A stretch of DNA of 13,657 nucleotides, from positions 1 through 13,657 of the forward strand of contig JAKAAZ010000085.1 of the NCBI GenBank assembly GCA_021802085.1. The letters are read 5' to 3'. A model generated the notes under the pieces. The model did not search any database. It saw only the letters and a list, made by a program, of their open reading frames with translations, and had not been told where the DNA came from. The translations under genes were made by a program, and so were the position numbers. This stretch comes from Acidobacteriota bacterium (GTDB taxonomy: Bacteria > Acidobacteriota > Terriglobia > Terriglobales > Acidobacteriaceae). Shown here one piece after another: positions 1 to 6,280 of this stretch; the first letter of the stretch is position 1; each line of letters starts with the position of its first letter.

Positions 1-205
1 AACAGATGCTGCACGCGATAAGGAGTGGTTCACTCATCCACTCTGCCAACTGCCAGCCGTTCTTCCGCTCACAGTGGCTCAACAAACCTTGCCGATAGGC
101 CAGACTGCTCTCGCGTGCTTCCGAGCGCGCGAACAACCCTGCGATACGGTCGTGGATCCGTAACAACTCGCGCTTCCAACCGGATACTCGGCTTCTCCAT
201 CGCAC
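1..205 (-). pseudogene. 5' part of an IS701-like transposase, apparently frameshifted
   Basis: On the minus strand, 205 to 29 reads as the N-terminus of a DDE transposase. It contains RIAGLFARSEARESSLAYRQ followed by GLLS and ERKNGWQLAEW, which I recognise as the opening of IS701-like transposases. After Glu59 (29-31) the frame gives PLLIACSIC, unlike the family. Shifting frame at 27-28 gives TPYRVQHL, which is what should follow (family pattern GE-A-TP..VQ.LL). One base therefore seems to be missing there, and the product would be broken. The start is uncertain: GTG at 205 or TTG at 232, neither with a clear Shine-Dalgarno. The gene leaves the window at base 1. It begins only about 40-70 bases past the dnaN stop, so an insertion sequence landed just after dnaN. 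Family assignment is from remembered motifs, not a search. A sequencing error could also explain the shift. Confidence 0.72.
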
Positions 206-237
206 TCGCCGGAGAATCGTAGCCCCGAGCAAGCTAT

Positions 238-249
238 CTACAACTGTAG
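238..249. promoter_or_regulatory. Small inverted repeat, operator-like (possible BlaI/MecI-type site)
   Basis: CTACA (238-242) and TGTAG (245-249) form a 5-base inverted repeat around AC. The core TACA-NN-TGTA resembles the TACA/TGTA half-sites bound by BlaI/MecI repressors. It lies between the dnaN stop and the transposase fragment. It could equally be part of the insertion sequence end. No BlaI-like gene is in the window. Confidence 0.3.
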
Positions 250-272
250 TACTGGGGCGAGGAGATTGCAGA

Positions 273-1391
273 TCAGATCCGCATGGGCATGATGATGTAG
301 CGATAGCGGAAATCGTCTTTGGTATCTTCGGGACGGACCTGGCCAGCGGTTTGAGCGTCTTTGAATTCCAGCCGCACCTCGCTCACATCCCCGACGGCCT
401 TGAGAAAATCGACCATATACGCGGAATTGAAGCCAATCACCAGCGGCTCCATGCTGTAGGGCGTTTCGATTGTGTCTTCCGATTCGCCAGCCTCGGTCGA
501 AGACGATGAGATTTTGATTTCGTTTTGTTCCAGCCGAACCTTTACTGCACCCGAGCGTTCGTCCGCAAACTGCGCAACGCGCTGGATGGAGGCCAGAAGA
601 TCGACGGTACGCACGATGACAAAGCGGTTGTTGTCGCGCGGCAGAACCGCCTCATAGTTGGGAAACTGACCGGTAAGTTTGCGCGAAGTCAGGACACGAT
701 TGCCAACCTGGAAGTAGAGGGTCTGCTCATCGTCGGAGAAGTCAATGAATTCTTCCTCCGTATTGGCCAGCAGAGATTGTAACTCCGCCAACGCCTTGCG
801 CGGGATCAGCAATCTTTTCTCTCCGCTGACGGCCAGATTTTCGCCTGTCTTCTCGATGTGCGCGAGGCGATGGCCGTCGGTCGCAACCATGGTCAGGCTG
901 CCTGTTTTGACCAACAGCAAAGCGCCATTCAACGTATAGCGAGACTCTTCGTTGGCGACGGCAAAGATGGTCTTGCCAATCATATTGCGTAGGACGGAAG
1001 CGGGTAGGCGTATGGCTCCCGCAGTAGGAAACGGCAAGACTTGAGGGAAGTTGGCGCGCGCCATGCCTACCATTTTCGTATTCGAGCGGCCCAGCCGAAG
1101 CTGGACCCAGTGGTTCTCCATCAACTTGATGCCAATTTCTCCATCGGGCAGCAGTTTGATGTAGTCGTACAATTTCCGCGCCGGAATGGTACATGCGCCG
1201 GGCTTCTTGACTTGGGCCGCACAGGAGGTGCGAATGCTTTGATCGAGATCTGTGGCTGTGATCGTCAGTCGATCCTGGTCTGCTTCCAGTAGAAAATTCG
1301 ACAGAATTGGGATCGTCGTCTTGCGTTCAACAACTCCCTGAGTGGCAGTCAACTCGCGCAGCAATTGTTGCCGATTTACGCTGATTTCCAT
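273..1391 (-). CDS. dnaN: DNA polymerase III subunit beta (sliding clamp)
   Basis: The product is the beta clamp, a homodimeric ring that tethers the replicative polymerase to DNA and is a docking platform for other replication and repair proteins. From ATG at 1391 the protein has 372 residues, the normal length for three clamp folds. It opens MEISVNRQQLLRELTATQGV, contains the early ERKTTIPILSNFLLEA stretch typical of clamps, and ends YRYIIMPMRI, matching the conserved C-terminal MPMR[LI] tail. An in-frame ATG at 1442 would add 17 residues that do not look like clamp. The shorter start fits the family and has a modest GAGAG about 8 bases upstream. It runs leftward like dnaA but is separated from it by two envelope-protein genes and about 3 kb. 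recF does not follow; an insertion-sequence fragment does. Identity is certain; only the start is open. Confidence 0.97.
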   Translation of the reverse strand: MEISVNRQQLLRELTATQGVVERKTTIPILSNFLLEADQDRLTITATDLDQSIRTSCAAQVKKPGACTIPARKLYDYIKLLPDGEIGIKLMENHWVQLRLGRSNTKMVGMARANFPQVLPFPTAGAIRLPASVLRNMIGKTIFAVANEESRYTLNGALLLVKTGSLTMVATDGHRLAHIEKTGENLAVSGEKRLLIPRKALAELQSLLANTEEEFIDFSDDEQTLYFQVGNRVLTSRKLTGQFPNYEAVLPRDNNRFVIVRTVDLLASIQRVAQFADERSGAVKVRLEQNEIKISSSSTEAGESEDTIETPYSMEPLVIGFNSAYMVDFLKAVGDVSEVRLEFKDAQTAGQVRPEDTKDDFRYRYIIMPMRI

Positions 1392-1442
1392 CGCAGTACT
1401 CTCGACCACTGGTTTCTCCGGCTGGACTTCCAGGCTTGGCAT

Positions 1443-1952
1443 TCAGAATCATCTCTTTTCAACGTTATATACCACAGGAGTGTTCCGCTGCGAAGTCTAC
1501 TCCTACTGTCTCTTCATTGTAGAGAACAAACTTACGGGGAGCGATGGAAATTCGCTGCGGAAAACCGGGGTCAATCGAATGAAAAACAGGCGGCAACTGA
1601 GGATGGTAGGGGTCTTTTAAAATGTGGCTAGTACTACTTCTAAACGGCATAAAAAATGAATATTTAAAATAGTAGTAGAAGCAGATGCCAGTGGAAAATT
1701 GCATAACCAGGGAAAAACCAGCAAACAAGCGGCGGCATGATGCGCCCTGTTTTCTAAAACCGGGCAGTGGGAAAAAGTAAAACCGGTAAAAGTGGCACCC
1801 AAACCGTGGCAGCGCGGAAATTGAATGCCACGTTCTCCACGCTCTGCACAGGCGCGACTTTCTCCTATGTTATTTTCTCGCACTCAATGTGCAAAGCTGA
1901 TCCCCGCTGTTTGGAAATAGGGCTTTGTGGAGGGCGAGAGATTCACAGGGAA
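1443..1952. other. Noncoding gap upstream of dnaN with an A+T-rich core
   Basis: No convincing gene is present; the short open frames on both strands look random. The centre (about 1641-1671) is strongly A+T-rich, with 1651-1671 having a single G and no C. An 8-base palindrome TAGTACTA lies at 1629-1636 and a TAGTAGTAG stretch at about 1671. Loose matches to the DnaA box (TTWTNCACA) are AGTGGAAAA at 1690-1698 (reverse TTTTCCACT, one mismatch) and TGTGCAAAG at 1888-1896 (reverse CTTTGCACA, one mismatch). No perfect box was found. It could carry the dnaN promoter and possibly an origin, but that is inference. Confidence 0.4.
1466..1494 (-). promoter_or_regulatory. Candidate sigma-70-type promoter for dnaN
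   Basis: Read leftward, TTCGCA (1494-1489, four of six matches to TTGACA) is followed after 17 bases by TATATA (1471-1466). Transcription would begin near 1459, leaving about 67 bases before the preferred dnaN ATG at 1391 and about 17 before the alternative ATG at 1442. It is the best-placed hexamer pair seen upstream of dnaN but rests on weak consensus matches. Confidence 0.35.
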
Positions 1953-2855
1953 TCATTTTTCCGGCGCAATGCCTAAATCTTTCGCGACTTGGCCGTCCGT
2001 GAGCATCTGGGCTGCCTGACTGAGGGTAAGCGATGCTGGAGTGGCCTTGTAATGGCTGGTAATCTCGTCTTCCTGCTCATTGATGCTTTTAATAATGAAC
2101 GCGTGCCCGGAGATGTGGACGTGGGTCTGGGTGATCTCCCACTCACCGGGAGCAACCTGAGACCGAACCACGCGGAAGGTGCCACCCTTTTCTAGCCTTC
2201 CCAGCAAGCCCCAGCCGAACTCGACCGGCTGAACGAGGGTCCCGCTAAGGTCGATCAGGCGCTTTTGTTTGGCGTCCACCACCATCTGACCGGTCATGGA
2301 AGCGAATACGCGCGAGGCGTAGGTGGGGGGGTGAAAGGCGGGGTTGGGCTTGAAATGAAGTGTGATTTCACCATTCGATTCACCGACCTCCGTCCATAAA
2401 AAGGCATCGGCCACCATTTTCGTCAGTTCGACGCCCTGCTGGTCGTCGTGCTCGCTTGTTTTACGCTGCTTCGCCAGTACAGATGGATCGTTGAGGATAC
2501 TTTCCATTTTGGCCCGGTCTTGTGCCTGCTCCTGCGGGGTGAGGGGATGGCCGTTCAGTTCGATGGTTTTGGATATGGTGCCCTGGGAGGTCTGAACCAC
2601 TAACTTCACCGTACTTTTGCCGGGAACTGTGTCGGAGTCCCGATACATCCAGTGGGAGTGATCATTCTGGTTGGCGGCCAATTCATTGTTGACCACTTGA
2701 TGAACCAACTGCAGGGGAGGCAGTGGCTGGGATGTTGCCAACCCGCACATGCCAGTGAAGCAGAGTCCCGCCAGGAGGAACCTATATTTGCTCCAAGGAA
2801 ATCTCGCCGCAGGAATCACGGTTTGAAAAACTTTCCATGCACTGAAATCGTTCAC
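1953..2855 (-). CDS. Exported protein of unknown function, LolA-like appearance
   Basis: This 300-residue protein starts at GTG (2855), preceded by AAGGAAGAGG (2870-2861) with 5 bases of spacing, which supports that start. The N-terminus is long and basic-aromatic, then a hydrophobic stretch (about 25-42, FLLAGLCFTGMCGLA) serves as signal peptide with likely cleavage near 42-43. The mature part is beta-rich, alternating short polar and hydrophobic runs (for example TVKLVVQTSQGTISKTIEL, 82-100, and MVVDAKQKRLIDLSG, 191-205). It recalls the open-barrel lipoprotein-carrier type of fold, and proteins of this look recur in acidobacteria, usually as hypothetical. A charged segment (106-147) may be a helical insertion. 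No catalytic motif is visible. It lies between a ferritin-like lipoprotein gene and dnaN, all leftward, with large gaps, so it is probably transcribed alone. The fold is a guess; export is fairly secure. Confidence 0.82.
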   Translation of the reverse strand: MNDFSAWKVFQTVIPAARFPWSKYRFLLAGLCFTGMCGLATSQPLPPLQLVHQVVNNELAANQNDHSHWMYRDSDTVPGKSTVKLVVQTSQGTISKTIELNGHPLTPQEQAQDRAKMESILNDPSVLAKQRKTSEHDDQQGVELTKMVADAFLWTEVGESNGEITLHFKPNPAFHPPTYASRVFASMTGQMVVDAKQKRLIDLSGTLVQPVEFGWGLLGRLEKGGTFRVVRSQVAPGEWEITQTHVHISGHAFIIKSINEQEDEITSHYKATPASLTLSQAAQMLTDGQVAKDLGIAPEK

Positions 2856-3321
2856 TCCTACCTCTTCCTTTTCTTAAGTTTATTACTATACAGCTGCCTT
2901 AGATGCGGCCGTGGTCCAACGCCGATACCACGCCTCGCGGGTAGCCGGGGATGAAAGATCCTTGCCTGGCCGTTGGGCGAGCAGAACCCGTTTTCCCCTC
3001 CGGTACGCCAGATCGGTTTCTAGGGGTGGAGGTCGCAACTCGAGGAGCAGAGACAATCCTGAGAACATGTTCTATCACCGAATGTAGAGAATCAACCCGG
3101 AGTTCCGGTTGCCTCAGAGGAGGCAAAAATGGGTGCAATTGCGAGAGGCTGTCTTTGCGGGCGATAGTCAGCGAAAGGCTTGGCAGAAATCCTGCATGCC
3201 GATCGCTCGGCATGCAGTGGGAGGGGCGGAAAGAGCGGTGCCTTGCAGCGTTGAGCGCGATACGGGGAGGTTGCGCTCGACGGCGGGTCAACGATCAGGG
3301 CTCTTTCGTCACAAAATACTT
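2856..3321. other. Noncoding gap between two exported-protein genes
   Basis: Overlapping open frames on both strands resemble no protein family and have no ribosome-binding sites I would trust. The stretch just left of 2890 is A+T-rich and could hold the promoter of the gene starting at 2855. The only striking structure is the perfect 11-base-pair hairpin at 3192-3217, listed separately. Confidence 0.5.
3192..3217 (-). terminator. Perfect 11-bp hairpin, probable terminator of the ferritin-like gene
   Basis: CTGCATGCCGA (3192-3202) and TCGGCATGCAG (3207-3217) are perfectly complementary around the four-base loop TCGC. It begins about 105 bases past the stop of the leftward ferritin-like gene. 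In that direction it is followed by GGATTTCTGCC, only a short T run, so it is a weak intrinsic terminator by the usual rule. It could instead protect the transcript end or be a protein-binding palindrome. Confidence 0.5.
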
Positions 3322-4173
3322 CTAGGTGGAAACGATGGTCCCATTGAGCCCATTCGGGTAGAAACCGCCGGAAGTTACCCCTGTCGACGTGTTGGCATAC
3401 ACGATGTTCAGGACTTCCTGGGGCGTGCGTTCGATGGCAAGTGCGCCCTTCTCGCAGAAGTACGCGGAAGTAGTTGGGGGCACATCCATCGAGTCCGTCG
3501 CTGAGGAGGTCAGCCCCAGTTGAATGAGGTTCTGACGGATGTTGCTGGCGTGATAGGCTTCGACGGCGAGAATTTGCGCCGCGTAGGTCAGATCCGGCAC
3601 GCTGCTGACGAGGTATTGCGCCGCGCCAATGTAGGCGCTGACGCCGGTATCCTCGAATGCACGTGCGACCTGAAGAAACAGGGTTTGATTGTTGATGGTG
3701 CCGAGAGCGCCCAGGTTAATATTCGGCATGGCAACGGCCGCGCTGCCAAGAGCGCTGCGGAGAAGTTCCACGTGGGTCTTTTCATCGTCGGCAATCTGAG
3801 CCGCGATGGCCGCGATCGTTGGAGAGAAGTTCGTTACCTGGGCGCCCCCGGTAACGGCGCCTGCCCCGGAACCCATATCGGCGCTGGACAGACCCGTGCC
3901 AGTGGTGGCGTACAGGTAGAAGCTGGCTTCCAGGTATTCGAGATTCAGAGCGAAATTGAGAACGTCGTTCGGTTGGGGAGTGCCGGCCATGACTGGCGGC
4001 ACAGTTGACTTCATACTGCTACCGCACCCAAGAACCATGGTTGCGCCAGCGGCGAGACCTGCGGTGCCAAGGCCGGTGAGAAAGCGGCGGCGATTCAAAG
4101 CGCGAGAATATTGAATCCGATTCAATTCCTGTTCGGGCGTGAGCACTTCCACTGCATCAGTCATCTTCATCAT
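3322..4173 (-). CDS. Tat-exported ferritin-like domain lipoprotein
   Basis: This 283-residue protein has an N-terminal twin-arginine motif (NRRRFLTG, 27-34), a hydrophobic stretch and a lipobox-like VLGC ending at Cys50. It is therefore probably exported folded and lipid-anchored. The rest matches the ferritin-like family of bacterial exported proteins (Pfam Ferritin_2, also seen in plant desiccation-related proteins). Candidate metal ligands lie on four helices: LNLEYLEASFY (about 76-86), DDEKTHVELL (129-138), AFEDTGVSAY (172-181) and AVEAYHASNIRQ (203-214). The spacing suggests a di-metal site, perhaps for redox or stress protection; the activity of this family is not well established. A strong AGGAGG (4182-4177) lies 3 bases before ATG 4173 and 6 bases before the next ATG at 4170, so the second may be the true start. 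It is 249 bases downstream of dnaA in the same direction, which is an unusual neighbour. Confidence 0.88.
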   Translation of the reverse strand: MMKMTDAVEVLTPEQELNRIQYSRALNRRRFLTGLGTAGLAAGATMVLGCGSSMKSTVPPVMAGTPQPNDVLNFALNLEYLEASFYLYATTGTGLSSADMGSGAGAVTGGAQVTNFSPTIAAIAAQIADDEKTHVELLRSALGSAAVAMPNINLGALGTINNQTLFLQVARAFEDTGVSAYIGAAQYLVSSVPDLTYAAQILAVEAYHASNIRQNLIQLGLTSSATDSMDVPPTTSAYFCEKGALAIERTPQEVLNIVYANTSTGVTSGGFYPNGLNGTIVST

Positions 4174-4422
4174 GACCCTCCTGCAGTTAGTACGGGGTAG
4201 AGGAGCGGATGGATTGGATGATCCGAATTTTTTTCTGGAGTTGGCTGCAAAGATACCTGGCGCGCGAATGGATTCTGAAATGCCGCAGCGAAACGCACCG
4301 CTTCGCGTTGTCAGGTGAAAAGATTGTTAGCGGGCGATTCGAGCGCACAAGAAAATGCCCCGAAGACTTTCAAAATGAAAGCCTGCAGAGCAAGATGAAG
4401 CGGGCTGACGATTGCGACTCGA

Positions 4423-5841
4423 TTACTTGTTGAGCTGCTCCATCAAATTATTGATCATGCGGTTCAGATCGGTGTCGGTGTGGCGCAGCTCGTCGATTTT
4501 GGCAATGGAATGCATCACGGTTGTGTGGTGCTTGTCTCCAAAGTGGCGGCCGATTTCCGGTAGCGAAGCTTCCGTCAACTGCTTGGCGAGATACATGGCG
4601 ATCTGCCGCGGCACGACGATCGAGCGGGAATTGTTCTTCTGTTTCAGCTCCGTGATCTTCATGCCGAACTGATCGGCGACGGCGCGCTGAATCACCTCAA
4701 TCGTCACCTTGCGCACCTGGGTGTCGATGAATTGTTTGAGGCATTGCTGGGTGACGGCCAGCGTAATCTCCACGCCGTGCAGGCTGCACCAGGCCAGCAG
4801 GCGGACCAGCGCGCCCTCCAGCTCGCGCACATTGGTGCGCACGTTGGAGGCGACAAACAGCGCCACATCGACGGGCAAAGTGACGTGCTCGCTCTCCGCT
4901 TTCTTTTGCAGAATCGCGACCTTCGTTTCCAGATCGGGCGGCTGGATGTCGGCGATCAGGCCCCACTCGAAGCGATTGCGTAACCGATCTTCAATCTCCG
5001 CCAGTTCTTTCGGCGGACGGTCGCTGGCGATGACGATCTGCTTCATGCTCTCGTGCAGCGCGTTAAAAGTGTGGAAGAACTCCTCCTGAGTGCGTTCCTT
5101 CTGCGCCAGGAACTGGATGTCGTCGATCAGCAGCACATCGACCGAGCGGTACTTGTCGCGGAAGCTGGACATGCGGTCGTAGCGAAGAGAGTTGATCATC
5201 TCGTTGGTAAACTTTTCGCTCGACACATAGCAGATCGAGGCCTGCGGCTGGTGCCGTTTTACTTCATGTCCAATGGCGTGCATCAGGTGCGTTTTGCCAT
5301 TGCCGACCGATCCATAGAGAAACAGCGGATTGTAGGCCTTGGAGGGGCGCTCGGCCACAGCTTCCGCTGCGGCGCGGGCAAACTGGTTTCCATTGCCGAT
5401 CACGAAGGCATCAAAGGTGTAGCGCGGATTCAGTTGCGCGGCGGTGTCCCAATCGAAGCGCGCTTGCTGCGATGGCGCGGCTGGATTGCTGTTGTAGCGA
5501 CTGCGCGTGGGGCTGGCGGAGCGTGTCGGTTGCGGCGCGAAGCCTCCATCCTGGCGGACGCGGGGCGCGGGAGCTTCCTGCTCGACAGCCTCGAAGGAAA
5601 CCTCGTCGACCTCCAGGCCGAGCTGGTCGACGGCTTCCAGGATGTGATCGTTGTACCGTTCCCCGATGTGTTCAAACTCGCGCGTGGGCACGGTGACGAC
5701 CAGAACTCTGCCTTCGATGCGGCTAAAGCGTGTGGGCTTGAACCATGTGTCGAAGGACTGATGGTTAATCTTTTTCTCAAGTGCCGTCAGAATGCGAAGC
5801 CAGGGATTGATGCTTGAGGAAGCTGTAGCGAGAAATGACAT
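4423..5841 (-). CDS. dnaA: Chromosomal replication initiator protein DnaA
   Basis: DnaA binds origin boxes, oligomerises with ATP and opens the duplex for helicase loading. From ATG 5841 the protein has 472 residues with all four domains. Domain I (about 10-75) starts NPWLRILTALEKKINHQSFD. A Pro/Ser/Arg-rich linker follows (about 88-136). The AAA+ domain has Walker A GSVGNGKTH (177-185), Walker B LLIDD (237-241), a sensor 1 region IASDRPP, the arginine-finger region RNRFEWGL (288-295) and sensor 2 VRELEGAL (338-345). The C-terminal helix-turn-helix has VVPRQIAMYL and the signature GRHFGDKHHTTVMHSIAKI (431-449). The signature reads KHHTTV where most DnaA proteins have RDHTTV. An in-frame TTG at 5883 could add 14 residues, but they do not look like domain I. 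No strong Shine-Dalgarno precedes either start. dnaN does not follow directly. Confidence 0.97.
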   Translation of the reverse strand: MSFLATASSSINPWLRILTALEKKINHQSFDTWFKPTRFSRIEGRVLVVTVPTREFEHIGERYNDHILEAVDQLGLEVDEVSFEAVEQEAPAPRVRQDGGFAPQPTRSASPTRSRYNSNPAAPSQQARFDWDTAAQLNPRYTFDAFVIGNGNQFARAAAEAVAERPSKAYNPLFLYGSVGNGKTHLMHAIGHEVKRHQPQASICYVSSEKFTNEMINSLRYDRMSSFRDKYRSVDVLLIDDIQFLAQKERTQEEFFHTFNALHESMKQIVIASDRPPKELAEIEDRLRNRFEWGLIADIQPPDLETKVAILQKKAESEHVTLPVDVALFVASNVRTNVRELEGALVRLLAWCSLHGVEITLAVTQQCLKQFIDTQVRKVTIEVIQRAVADQFGMKITELKQKNNSRSIVVPRQIAMYLAKQLTEASLPEIGRHFGDKHHTTVMHSIAKIDELRHTDTDLNRMINNLMEQLNK

Positions 5842-6280
5842 ACTGTTTTCACTTTCAACGTTGCGGCGCGACTGCCAATGCAAACAAGAAATTCACATTG
5901 GGAGCTTGCTCTTTCAAAGCTAAAAAATCAAGCAAATTCCATGTCCAATGTACGGGCCTGAAATCCAAAAGGGTGGTGCGAAATATTGACTGCGGTTTGT
6001 CCGATACTCGCTGGAAAGTGGTCGGCCTGGGACGGTCGGAGCACATGAAACGGGTTCTTCGGATGACACTAACGAAAGCCGATACTAGCACATTCATGCG
6101 CCGGTGGCAGCAGTGTTTTCTACACAAACTCATTTCTTTTCGAAACTGCACCAAAGGTGGTGAAAGAGCATCTCGGATGCCATATTTGAACGGATGGAAC
6201 AAGATGTATCTCACAGAAGTTGGGAAGTGCTGAAAACCTTTTTACCCAAACCCGCATCCTGCTGACACGACGTTGGAGAA
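5842..6280. other. Noncoding gap upstream of dnaA
   Basis: This 439-base region must hold the dnaA promoter and is a conventional place for an origin, but I see no perfect DnaA box. The nearest is TTCTACACA at 6118-6126 (one mismatch to TTWTNCACA). Long open frames exist on both strands, but their translations resemble no family and have no good start signals, so I treat them as chance. There is no clear terminator for the permease gene that ends at 6281. Confidence 0.45.

Noticed and set aside
1617..1883. An 88-codon minus-strand frame in the gap upstream of dnaN
   Set aside because: No ribosome-binding site, no family resemblance, and it crosses an A+T-rich noncoding-looking core.
4288..4307. 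Possible hairpin downstream of dnaA, near GCGAAACG and CGCTTCGC
   Set aside because: Stem is 8 base pairs with a G/U or mismatch and a 3-base loop, no T run, and over 100 bases past the stop; too weak to call a terminator.
5053..5817. A 254-codon open frame on the plus strand inside dnaA
   Set aside because: It is the antisense shadow of a certain dnaA gene, caused by codon bias at high G+C; no motif or ribosome-binding site.
6118..6126. TTCTACACA as a DnaA box upstream of dnaA
   Set aside because: It is a single one-mismatch match with no companions; such matches are expected by chance in a region this size.
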